Assembly (NCBI GenBank): GCA_023405705.1
Contig: JAEXXR010000174.1
Location: 1-5,178 of the forward strand
Length of the DNA: 5,178 nucleotides
Origin: Actinomycetes bacterium
GTDB lineage: Bacteria > Actinomycetota > Thermoleophilia > Solirubrobacterales > Solirubrobacteraceae
Reading direction: 5' to 3'
Made by a program: the position numbers and the translations under genes. This document shows positions 1 to 5,178 of this stretch, piece by piece. Positions within the stretch are counted from its first letter, which is position 1. Every line of letters begins with the position of its first letter. Under the pieces are notes generated by a model. The model saw nothing but the letters and a program-made list of their open reading frames with translations, searched no databases and was not told the origin of the DNA.

Positions 1-861
1 GGCGTACAGCTCCTCGTAGCGCGGCACGAGGTCGGGCCGCGCGCTGTGCAGCCAGTCCATGAAGACCTCGCGCACGTCGCCGCGCAGGTGGAGCGCGATC
101 CCGCCGATCGAGACCGCCCCGGCCTCCTCGGCGGCGGCCAGCAGCCGCTCGACCTGTGCCGGCGCGTCGTTGATCCCCGGCATCAGCGGCGCGATCAGCA
201 CCCCGGTCGCGATCCCGTTGCGGTTCAGCTCCGCGACCGCCTCCAGCCGCGCCCGCGGATGCGGCGTGTGCGGCTCGGTCGCACGCCACGCCTTCTCGTC
301 GAGCGTCGGGATCGACAGGCTGGCGGCGAAGTCGGTCACCGCCGCCAGCTCGCGCATGATCGGCAGGTCGCGCAGCAGCAGCGGCGACTTCGTCAGCACC
401 GAGCAGGGGTTGCGCGCGTCCCGCATCGCCTCCCAGATCCCCGGCATCAGCTTGTAGCGCCCCTCGACCCACTGGTACGGATCGGTGTTCGTCCCCAGCG
501 CGACGTGCTCCCCGCCCCACGAGCGCCGCGCCAGCTCCACGCGCAGCACCTCGGGCGTGTTGACCTTCACCACGATCTCCCGCTCGAAGTCCCGCCCCGG
601 CCCGAAGTCGAGGTATCTGTGCGTCGGCCGAGCAAAGCAGTATTTACAGGCATGGCTACAACCCCGATATGGGTTGATGGTCCATCTGAATGGCATGCGC
701 GACTGCGGCGGGACGCGGTTGAGGACCGATCTGGCGTGGACCTCGTAGAAGCGCATGTCCAGCGCCTCGGGCGCGTCGAAGCGACGGACGACGGCGTCGT
801 CTCTGTAGCCGGGGAGCCGCGTCGCCTCCTCGGCGGTCAGGGTGAGGTTGTCCCAACGCAT
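1..861 (-). CDS. Rv2578c-family (SplB-like) radical SAM protein, C-terminus outside window
   Basis: I translated this frame by hand; it runs 287 codons without a stop from ATG at 861 to the window edge. Residues 63-83 hold the radical SAM signature: Cys68, Cys72 and Cys75 (C-x3-C-x2-C) followed by F-A-R-P-T-H. These ligate a 4Fe-4S cluster that cleaves S-adenosylmethionine. Further on are GTNTDPYQ (123-130), LMPG (138-141) and HLRG (258-261). The N-terminal MRW, the FARPTH block and GTNTDPYQ match my memory of Mycobacterium tuberculosis Rv2578c (about 340 residues), so some 50 residues are probably missing. The family is distantly related to spore photoproduct lyase, but its substrate is unknown. 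Start choice: 861 gives the conserved MRW; an in-frame ATG at 870 is possible. No Shine-Dalgarno sequence precedes either. A perfect SOS box abuts the start, implying LexA control. Codons 57-83 are unusually AT-rich. Confidence 0.93.
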   Translation of the reverse strand, partial: MRWDNLTLTAEEATRLPGYRDDAVVRRFDAPEALDMRFYEVHARSVLNRVPPQSRMPFRWTINPYRGCSHACKYCFARPTHRYLDFGPGRDFEREIVVKVNTPEVLRVELARRSWGGEHVALGTNTDPYQWVEGRYKLMPGIWEAMRDARNPCSVLTKSPLLLRDLPIMRELAAVTDFAASLSIPTLDEKAWRATEPHTPHPRARLEAVAELNRNGIATGVLIAPLMPGINDAPAQVERLLAAAEEAGAVSIGGIALHLRGDVREVFMDWLHSARPDLVPRYEELYA

Positions 862-875
862 CGAACACATGTTCG
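862..875. promoter_or_regulatory. SOS box (LexA operator) upstream of the radical SAM gene
   Basis: The plus strand reads CGAACACATGTTCG, two perfect inverted CGAAC/GTTCG arms around four bases. It fits the Gram-positive/actinobacterial LexA consensus CGAAC-RNRY-GTTYG at every position, on both strands. The last base touches the start codon of the radical SAM gene (ATG 861-859). LexA bound here would cover the translation start region, and the promoter too if the mRNA is leaderless or has a very short leader. The next gene upstream, the HAD phosphatase, ends at 963 in the same orientation, so the site can only serve the radical SAM gene. That regulation is inferred; the match itself is seen directly. 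Confidence 0.85.
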
Positions 876-920
876 CATGCGTCGCGGACGGAGGTGCGCC
901 GAGGTCAGGCCGGCGGCCGC

Positions 921-945
921 GCCGGCGTTCCGAACTCGCGCCGGC
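921..945 (-). terminator. Possible hairpin after the HAD phosphatase gene
   Basis: A 7-bp perfect GC stem (GCCGGCG at 921-927 with CGCCGGC at 939-945) encloses an 11-nt loop. It begins 17 bp after the HAD stop codon and lies in the 101-bp gap before the radical SAM gene. There is no U-tract on the minus-strand transcript. It could therefore be a U-less terminator of the kind proposed for actinobacteria, or a chance pairing in GC-rich DNA. It would separate the miaB-HAD transcript from the SOS-controlled gene. Confidence 0.3.
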
Positions 946-962
946 AGTGGCGCGCACGTTCT

Positions 963-1625
963 CTACGCGACACGCGCCGGCACCTCGTCCAGCGAGCGGA
1001 CGACCTCGGCGCCGGCGGCGAGCAGCGGGAGCGCGGCGTCCTCGGCCTCGCCGGCGCCGACGTAACCGAGCACGCGCATGCCGGCGGCGCGGGCGCCGCG
1101 GACGCCGAGCAGCGAGTCCTCGACGACCACGCAGTCGTCCGGCCCCCAGCCGCACTCGCGCGCGGCGTGCAGGTAGAGGTCGGGCGCGGGCTTGGGCCGC
1201 TCGACCATCGTCGCGGAGAAGATCCGCTCGACCGGGAAGAGGTCGGCGAGGCCGGTCAGCGCGAGCGTCTGCTCCATCTTCGCCGGGCGCCCCTGCGAGG
1301 CGACGCAGGTCTCCCAGCCGTCGGCCCGCACCGCCTCGACCGCCTCGCGCGCGCCGGGGATCGCCACCAGCTCGCGCTCGAAGACCTCGGCGCGGACGGC
1401 GTAGAAGTCGTCCATCCAGCCATCGGGGACGGGCGCGCCGCGGCGGCGCGACACCTCCCGTTCGATCGTCGCGAAGTCGGCCCCGACGAACGCGGCGTGG
1501 ACCTCGCCGACCGCCATCGGCACGTCGACGGCGTTGATCGCCTCCGTCAGGACGCGCATCGAGATCGCCTCGCTGTCGACCAGCACGCCGTCGCAGTCGA
1601 AGATCACGAGACCGGGAGCGCTCAT
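963..1625 (-). CDS. HAD-superfamily hydrolase, subfamily IA (phosphatase / phosphoglucomutase-like)
   Basis: This 220-residue protein has all four HAD motifs in order. Motif I is D-x-D at Asp10 and Asp12 (FDCDGVLVDSE); Asp10 is the expected phosphoryl-accepting nucleophile and Asp12 the acid/base. Motif II is Ser110 (VAS). Motif III is Lys145 (RPKPAPD). Motif IV is Glu169-Asp170 (VVVEDS), which binds magnesium. Residues from about 15 to 90 form the alpha-helical cap typical of subfamily I. Length and layout resemble beta-phosphoglucomutase-like and YieH-like sugar-phosphate phosphatases, and the overall pattern seems closest to YieH (6-phosphogluconate phosphatase). Substrates of this family cannot be read from sequence, so I give no symbol. 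Expected location is cytosolic. The ATG at 1625 lies 37 bp after the miaB stop with no terminator-like structure between, so co-transcription with miaB is likely. The ribosome binding site is weak. Confidence 0.93.
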   Translation of the reverse strand: MSAPGLVIFDCDGVLVDSEAISMRVLTEAINAVDVPMAVGEVHAAFVGADFATIEREVSRRRGAPVPDGWMDDFYAVRAEVFERELVAIPGAREAVEAVRADGWETCVASQGRPAKMEQTLALTGLADLFPVERIFSATMVERPKPAPDLYLHAARECGWGPDDCVVVEDSLLGVRGARAAGMRVLGYVGAGEAEDAALPLLAAGAEVVRSLDEVPARVA

Positions 1626-1662
1626 GCGCCGCAGCCTATGACAACGGACGCGGGACGAGCGG

Positions 1663-2991
1663 TCAGGCGCCGATGCGGGAGAGCAGCGTCTCCTCGCCCA
1701 TCAGCGTCTGGCTGGTCGCGCGCTCGATCTCGACCTGGACGTACTCGCCGGGCTGCGCCAGGCCGGTGAAGTTGACGACCTTGTTGTGGCGCGATCTGCC
1801 GCGCAGGCGGGTCGGGTCGGTCCGCGACGGGCCCTCGACGAGCACCTCCAGCGTCCGGCCGACGAACCGCTGCGCGCGCTCGCGCGCCTTGCGCTGGATC
1901 ACCTCGACCAGCCGCTCCATCCGCTCGACCTTGACCTCGTGCGGGACCTGGTCGGCGAAGTCGGCGGCCTCGGTGTGGCGGCGCGGCGAGTAGACGAAGG
2001 TGAAGGCGCCGTCGTAGGCGACCTCCTCGCACAGCGACAGCGTCTGCTCGAAGTCCGCGTCGGTCTCGCCCGGGAAGCCGACGATGATGTCGGTCGTCAG
2101 CGCGACGTCGGGGACGTGCTCGCGCAGCAGCGCGACGCGGTCGAGGTAGCGCTCGCGCGAGTAGGTGCGGCGCATCCGCTTCAGCACCTCGGTCGAGCCC
2201 GACTGCAGCGGCAGGTGGACGTGCTCGCACAGCGACGCCAGCTCGGCGTGCGCGCGGATCACGTCCTCCTTCATGTCCTGCGGATGCGGCGAGGTGTAGC
2301 GGATCCGTCTGATCCCCTCGATCGCGTCGATCGCCTGCAGCAGGTCGGCGAAGCTCGCGCGCGGGAAGCCGCGTCTGGCGAGGTCGCGGCCGTAGGCGTT
2401 GACGTTCTGCCCCAGCAGCGTGACCTCCGTGACGCCCTCGGCCGCCATCCGCTCGACGTCGCCGACGAGCGTCTCCAGCGGCCGGCCGACGTCGCGGCCG
2501 CGCGTCGAGGGGACGATGCAGTACGAGCAGGCCATGTTGCAGCCGACCGAGATCTGCACCCAGCCCTGGAAGTCGCGGGCGCGCTTCTCCGGCAGGTCGC
2601 CGGTGAAGCCCTCGAACTCGAAGTAGCCCTGTGCGCTGAGCGAGTCGCTGGTGAGGAACTCGGCGAGCTTGTGCACCTGGCCGGGGCCGAAGGCGACGTC
2701 GACGAACGGGAACTGGCGGAAGACCTCGTCCTTGACCGACTGCGCCCAGCAGCCGCCGACGCCGATCACGACGTTGGGCCGCTCGCGCTTGCGGCGCTTT
2801 GCGTGGCCGAGATGGGCGAGGAACTTGCTGTCCGCGGCCTCGCGGATCGAGCAGGTGTTGAAGAGGATCAGGTCGGCCTGGTCGGGGTCGGGCGCCTCCC
2901 CGTAGCCGATCGACTCGAGCATGCCCTTCATCCGCTCGGAGTCGTGCTCGTTCATCTGACAGCCGAACGTCGTGACGTGATACCGCTTCAT
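1663..2991 (-). CDS. miaB: tRNA-2-methylthio-N6-isopentenyladenosine(37) methylthiotransferase MiaB
   Basis: This 442-residue enzyme is full length for MiaB. It is a radical SAM enzyme that adds a methylthio group to C2 of i6A37 in tRNAs reading U-starting codons. The N-terminal UPF0004 domain (about 3-115) carries the second-cluster cysteines Cys11 (TFGCQMN), Cys47 (FNTCSIRE) and Cys81 (GGCWAQ). The radical SAM core carries Cys151, Cys155 and Cys158 (GCNMACSYCIVPSTRG). LLGQNVNAYG (192-201), HLPLQSGS (259-266) and the IIVGFPGETD block (302-311) are further family marks. A TRAM RNA-binding domain occupies about 375-437. The usual YSPRPGTPA stretch here reads YSPRRHTEA (334-342). MiaA, which makes the i6A37 substrate, is not in the window. 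A modest AGG lies just before the ATG at 2991. In mycobacteria miaB also sits close to recA-recX. Confidence 0.97.
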   Translation of the reverse strand: MKRYHVTTFGCQMNEHDSERMKGMLESIGYGEAPDPDQADLILFNTCSIREAADSKFLAHLGHAKRRKRERPNVVIGVGGCWAQSVKDEVFRQFPFVDVAFGPGQVHKLAEFLTSDSLSAQGYFEFEGFTGDLPEKRARDFQGWVQISVGCNMACSYCIVPSTRGRDVGRPLETLVGDVERMAAEGVTEVTLLGQNVNAYGRDLARRGFPRASFADLLQAIDAIEGIRRIRYTSPHPQDMKEDVIRAHAELASLCEHVHLPLQSGSTEVLKRMRRTYSRERYLDRVALLREHVPDVALTTDIIVGFPGETDADFEQTLSLCEEVAYDGAFTFVYSPRRHTEAADFADQVPHEVKVERMERLVEVIQRKARERAQRFVGRTLEVLVEGPSRTDPTRLRGRSRHNKVVNFTGLAQPGEYVQVEIERATSQTLMGEETLLSRIGA

Positions 2992-3045
2992 CGCCTGGAG
3001 AGGGTACCGCGGGAGCTGCGGCTCAGGCTGGCGACCGCCTGCGCT

Positions 3046-3073
3046 GGAAGATCGGCCCCCAGGCCGATCTTCC
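3046..3073 (-). repeat. Perfect 12-bp stem-loop between rny and miaB (hairpin 1)
   Basis: Arms 3046-3057 (GGAAGATCGGCC) and 3062-3073 are exact reverse complements around a 4-base loop, CCCA on plus and UGGG in the minus-strand transcript. It lies in the 108-bp gap after rny and 54 bp before the miaB start. Its 14-bp core (3053-3066, CGGCCCCCAGGCCG) is repeated exactly in the neighbouring hairpin. No U-tract follows on the minus strand. It may be a U-less terminator, a partial terminator, or an mRNA-stabilising or processing structure at the rny 3' end. Confidence 0.8.
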
Positions 3074-3076
3074 GAC

Positions 3077-3106
3077 GAGATGGCCGGCCCCCAGGCCGCT
3101 CATCTC
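3077..3106 (-). repeat. 13-position stem-loop overlapping the rny stop codon (hairpin 2)
   Basis: GAGATG (3077-3082) pairs with CATCTC (3101-3106). An inner CGGCC/GGCCG stem (3085-3089 with 3094-3098) encloses the same CCCA/UGGG loop as hairpin 1. One C-C mismatch and one G-U wobble interrupt a 13-position stem. The rny stop codon (minus-strand TGA, 3102-3100) lies inside the stem, so terminating ribosomes would open it. Three bases separate it from hairpin 1. The cores are identical while the outer arms differ in sequence but stay self-complementary, suggesting that the structure is what is kept. Confidence 0.7.
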
Positions 3107-4542
3107 GCGTATTCCACCGCGCGCGACTCGCGGATGACGGTCACCTTGATCTGGCCGGGGAACTCCAGCTCTCTCTCGATCTCGCGGGCGATCGCGCGCG
3201 ACAGCAGCGTCGCGCCGTCGTCGTCGAGCGCGGTCGGCGAGACCATCACGCGGATCTCGCGGCCGGCCTGCATCGCGTAGACCTTGTCGACGCCCTCGTG
3301 GCGGGTGGCGATCTGCTCCAGCTCGCGCAGCCGTCTGACGTACTGCTCCAGCGACTCGCCGCGGGCGCCGGGACGGGCGCCGGAGAGCGCGTCGGCGGCC
3401 TGCACGATCACGGCCTCGACCGTCTGCGGCTCGACCTCGTTGTGGTGGGCCTCCATCGCGTGGACGACCGCCTCGGGCTCGCCGTACTTGCGCGCGAGGT
3501 CGCCGCCGACGAGCGCGTGCGGCCCTTCGATCTCGTGCGAGACGGCCTTGCCGATGTCGTGCAGGAGCGCGGCGCGACGCGCGGTCTTGGGCGAGGCGCC
3601 CAGCTCGTGGGCCATCATCGCCGCGAGGTTGGCGCACTCGACCGAGTGCGCGAGTACGTTCTGGCCGTAGCTGGTGCGGAACTTGAGCCGGCCGAGCAGC
3701 TTGATCAACTCGGGGTCGAGTCCCTGGACCTTGGCGTCGAAGACGGCCTGCTCGCCGAGCTCCTCGACGTGGTCCTCCAGCTCCGACTTGGCCTGGTAGT
3801 ACATCTCCTCGATCCGCGCCGGGTGGATGCGGCCGTCCTGCAGCAGCTTCTCCAGCGTCAGGCGAGCGGTCTCGCGGCGGACGCCGTCGAAGCCGGAGAG
3901 GACGACCGCGTTGGGCGTGTCGTCGATGATGAAGTCGACGCCGGTGAGGTTCTCCAGCGCGCGGATGTTGCGGCCCTCGCGGCCGATGATGCGGCCCTTC
4001 ATGTCGTCGGAGGCGAGCTGGACGACCGAGACGGTCGTCTCCGTCGCGTGACCGGCGGCGATCCGCTGCATCACGACGGAGAGGATGTTGCGGACGCGGC
4101 GGTCGGCGTCGCGCTTGGTCTCCTCCTCCACCTGGCGGATCAGCTTCGCCGACTCGTGGCGGACCTCGTCCTCGAGGTCCTTCAGCAGCATCGCCTTCGC
4201 CTGGGCGGCGGTGACGCCGGCGAGCCGCTCCAGCTGGTGCTCGTAGTCGGCGCGCCGCTGCGCGACGGCGGCGACCTCTCTGTCGAGCGCCTCGGAACGG
4301 TCCTCGATCGAGCGCTCGCGGCGGGCGAGGTCGGCGCGCTGGGCGTCGAGCGCCTCCTCCTTGCCGAGGATCCGCTCCTCGATGCGGACGATCTCGGCGC
4401 GGCGCTCCCGCAGCGCGGCGTCGACGTCGGCGGACGCGCGCGCGTTCGCCTCCGCCGCCTGGGCGCTCCCCCGTTTCGCGTAGAGCGCGGCGGCGACCAT
4501 GAGGCCCACTGCGAGCACCGCTGCCGCGATCACGATTTCCAT
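3100..4542 (-). CDS. rny: Ribonuclease Y (membrane-anchored endoribonuclease)
   Basis: This 480-residue protein starts mRNA decay by single-strand endonucleolytic cleavage, acting at the inner face of the membrane. Order of parts: an N-terminal transmembrane segment (about residues 4-21, IVIAAAVL onward, then KR); a long charged coiled coil (about 25-150); a KH RNA-binding domain with GRIIGREGRNIR (183-194); and an HD metal-dependent catalytic domain with His299 (LAHSVE), the paired His328-Asp329 (LLHDIGKA), HHNE (366-369) and Asp384 (AADALSGARPGARGE). Bacillus subtilis RNase Y is about 520 residues; the shortfall appears to lie in the coiled coil. The ATG at 4542 has a strong purine-rich ribosome binding site, AGGAGAGG at 4557-4550, 7 nt upstream. 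A 513-bp gap separates it from recX, so it probably has its own promoter. Its stop lies in a hairpin shared with the gap before miaB. Identification is very secure. Confidence 0.97.
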   Translation of the reverse strand: MEIVIAAAVLAVGLMVAAALYAKRGSAQAAEANARASADVDAALRERRAEIVRIEERILGKEEALDAQRADLARRERSIEDRSEALDREVAAVAQRRADYEHQLERLAGVTAAQAKAMLLKDLEDEVRHESAKLIRQVEEETKRDADRRVRNILSVVMQRIAAGHATETTVSVVQLASDDMKGRIIGREGRNIRALENLTGVDFIIDDTPNAVVLSGFDGVRRETARLTLEKLLQDGRIHPARIEEMYYQAKSELEDHVEELGEQAVFDAKVQGLDPELIKLLGRLKFRTSYGQNVLAHSVECANLAAMMAHELGASPKTARRAALLHDIGKAVSHEIEGPHALVGGDLARKYGEPEAVVHAMEAHHNEVEPQTVEAVIVQAADALSGARPGARGESLEQYVRRLRELEQIATRHEGVDKVYAMQAGREIRVMVSPTALDDDGATLLSRAIAREIERELEFPGQIKVTVIRESRAVEYAR

Positions 4543-4549
4543 TGCCGTT

Positions 4550-4557
4550 CCTCTCCT
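4550..4557 (-). promoter_or_regulatory. Ribosome binding site of rny
   Basis: The minus strand reads AGGAGAGG seven bases before the ATG at 4542. It is the clearest Shine-Dalgarno sequence in the window and fixes the rny start. Together with the transmembrane segment beginning right at residue 4, it argues against longer N-terminal extensions. Confidence 0.8.
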
Positions 4558-4617
4558 CGCAACCCGTCCTCGCGGTCGGGCTGCTGGTCACTGTCGCTTT
4601 GGGTAGCGGCGGACGGG

Positions 4618-4689
4618 CCGTGCGGGGCACGGAACGGAACGCCAGGGTGCGGCGCCAGGCGCCGCCCTTCAGATGCCGGTCAGACCGGC
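4618..4689 (-). other. Cluster of three short hairpins in the presumed rny leader
   Basis: Three inverted repeats lie within 72 bp: CCGTGC-GGG-GCACGG (4618-4632), GCGGCG-CCAGG-CGCCGC (4649-4665) and GCCGGTC-A-GACCGGC (4675-4689). All arms are perfect. They fall 76-147 bases before the rny ATG. None is followed by a U-tract on the minus strand. They may form a structured 5' leader or serve as a weak terminator after recX; some chance pairing is expected at this base composition. Confidence 0.4.
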
Positions 4690-4826
4690 GTTCGTGTCGC
4701 GTGTTGCAAGCTCAGTTCGCCTGCGGACATGCGGGGTCGGGAGTCACGGTTGAAGGTTCTGGTTCCAGGATCTGGGTGATTTGCTGGTGTTTCATGCCCT
4801 TGCGGGCCAGTCGTTCGCTGCCGGGG

Positions 4827-4855
4827 ATCGTATTACCGCGCAACAGATGACGCAA
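4827..4855 (-). promoter_or_regulatory. Weak promoter candidate for rny
   Basis: On the minus strand TTGCGT (4855-4850) and TACGAT (4832-4827) are separated by exactly 17 bases. The -10 matches TATAAT at four of six positions including the key TA and final T; the -35 matches only TTG. It lies in the least GC-rich part of the recX-rny gap and would give a leader of about 280 nt. This is a spacing-and-consensus guess only. Confidence 0.22.
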
Positions 4856-4940
4856 TCGCGCAACGCTTCCCCCGCAAATGGCGGCGGAACAGTCGCCATC
4901 TGCATCGCTGACGAGCGGCCCGCGCAGTTCGACGAGCGGC

Positions 4941-5039
4941 GTGGGCAGCAGGCCAGCGGTATGGGCTGCAGGCCAGCGGCTTGGGCAGCAGCGGGCGGCG
5001 TGGGCAGCAGGCCAGCGGCGTGGGCAGCAGGCCAGCGGC
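4941..5039. repeat. Tandem array of five 20-bp repeats downstream of recX
   Basis: The unit, read on plus, is GTGGGCAGCAGGCCAGCGGC. Copies start at 4941, 4961, 4981, 5000 and 5020. Copies 4 and 5 are identical; copy 1 differs at its last base, copy 2 at two positions, and copy 3 is degenerate and one base short. The unit length is not a multiple of three and the array begins 16 bp past the recX stop, so it is non-coding. The plus-strand base preceding the array belongs to GACGAGCGGC (4931-4940), itself repeated 21 bp away at 4910-4919, extending the 20-21-bp rhythm. Origin by slipped replication is likely; a function is not evident. Confidence 0.85.
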
Positions 5040-5055
5040 GAGCGGGCGCGGCCCG

Positions 5056-5178
5056 TCAGTCGTCGAGCGTGCCGCGGGCGTGGGCGCGGACGAGGTCCCA
5101 GGCCAGCTCGGAGTCGTAGCCCTTGCGGACCAGCACGCCGATCGCGCGGCGCTGCTCGCGCGGATCGTCGTCGAGCTG
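5056..5178 (-). CDS. recX: Regulatory protein RecX, C-terminal 40 residues only
   Basis: The minus strand is open from the window edge to a TGA at 5058-5056, encoding a 40-residue C-terminal fragment. It reads DDPREQRRAIGVLVRKGYD (residues 4-22), then SELAWDLVRAHA, and ends in LDD. The pattern R-R-x-I-G-x-L-x-R-K-G-Y-[DS]-x-x-L-A-W-x-x-V-R is the last three-helix repeat of RecX, which binds RecA filaments and modulates recombinase activity. The position upstream of rny-miaB supports the call, because recA-recX(-miaB) clustering is familiar in actinobacteria. The start and the rest of the gene lie beyond 5178, where recA would be expected. The fragment is too short for the whole-protein features to be checked. 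Confidence 0.82.
   Translation of the reverse strand, partial: QLDDDPREQRRAIGVLVRKGYDSELAWDLVRAHARGTLDD

Larger units (their letters stand above)
4543..5055. other. 513-bp recX-rny intergenic region
   Basis: No convincing gene lies here. From recX towards rny it holds the 20-bp tandem array (5039-4941), a lower-G+C stretch (about 52% G+C at 4741-4800, 63% at 4801-4860, 67% at 4861-4920) with a weak promoter candidate, three short hairpins (4689-4618), and the rny ribosome binding site. Overlapping short palindromes CTGG-CCAG-CTGG occur at 4759-4775. Open frames exist on both strands but have mixed third-position use and no family resemblance. I found no second SOS-box-like sequence here. Confidence 0.7.

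Noticed and set aside
859..870. Start of the radical SAM gene at ATG 870 instead of 861
   Set aside because: It would add only MCS before MRW, while MRW matches the remembered family N-terminus. It would also place the start codon inside the SOS box. Not fully excluded.
46..1537. Arg/Pro/Ala-rich plus-strand open frames opposite the radical SAM and HAD genes
   Set aside because: The minus-strand proteins have complete catalytic motifs over the same DNA, and the plus-strand translations look like composition artefacts.
3023..4630. A 535-codon minus-strand frame overlapping rny in another frame
   Set aside because: Its translation is Arg/Gly-rich without domains, while the overlapping frame encodes RNase Y with KH and HD motifs and a strong ribosome binding site.
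1786..4779. A 997-codon open frame on the plus strand, plus several other long plus-strand frames
   Set aside because: These are antisense shadows of rny and miaB. High G+C makes stops rare opposite well-biased genes. The translations are low-complexity (Arg, Leu, Val, Asp rich) with no recognisable domain.
4941..5039. CRISPR array
   Set aside because: The repeats are directly adjacent 20-bp units with no unique spacers and no cas genes nearby.
4543..5055. tRNA, tmRNA or known riboswitch in the recX-rny gap
   Set aside because: I could not find a cloverleaf, a T-loop sequence or a recognisable riboswitch core; only short hairpins and repeats are visible.
4781..5119. Plus-strand open frame running through the tandem repeats
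   Set aside because: It starts at TTG without a good ribosome binding site, is filled by a 20-bp repeat that changes frame with each copy, and runs antisense into recX.

Overview
The window is GC-rich bacterial chromosome, about 70% G+C in its genes. It carries five genes, all on the minus strand, so biological order runs from high to low coordinates. The content and order (the end of recX, then an RNase Y, MiaB, a HAD phosphatase and an Rv2578c-type radical SAM protein) suggest an actinobacterium. RNase Y together with this GC content makes me think of a deep-branching lineage such as Thermoleophilia (Conexibacter or Solirubrobacter relatives). That placement is inference from gene content and not a database result.

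Layout in the direction of transcription. (1) 5178-5056: the last 40 residues of RecX, cut by the window edge; recA would be expected beyond it. (2) 5055-4543: a 513-bp gene-free stretch holding a 20-bp tandem repeat array, a stretch of lower G+C, a weak promoter candidate and three short hairpins before the next gene. (3) 4542-3100: rny, a membrane-anchored endoribonuclease, with a good ribosome binding site. (4) 3106-3046: two adjacent strong hairpins with the same core, the first swallowing the rny stop codon. (5) 2991-1663: miaB, the tRNA methylthiotransferase. (6) 1625-963: a HAD-superfamily phosphatase, 37 bp after miaB and probably co-transcribed with it. (7) 861-1: a radical SAM protein of the Rv2578c / SplB-like group, still open at the window edge. 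Its start codon directly abuts a perfect LexA (SOS) box.

Functionally, the window joins DNA-damage genes (RecX at one end, an apparently SOS-controlled radical SAM protein at the other) to RNA-metabolism genes (mRNA decay and tRNA modification). The most interesting leads are the SOS box on the radical SAM gene, a patch of atypical AT-rich codons exactly over that protein's iron-sulfur motif, and the twin hairpins at the rny/miaB junction. I see no CRISPR array, tRNA or rRNA, insertion sequence, or clear novel multi-gene system.
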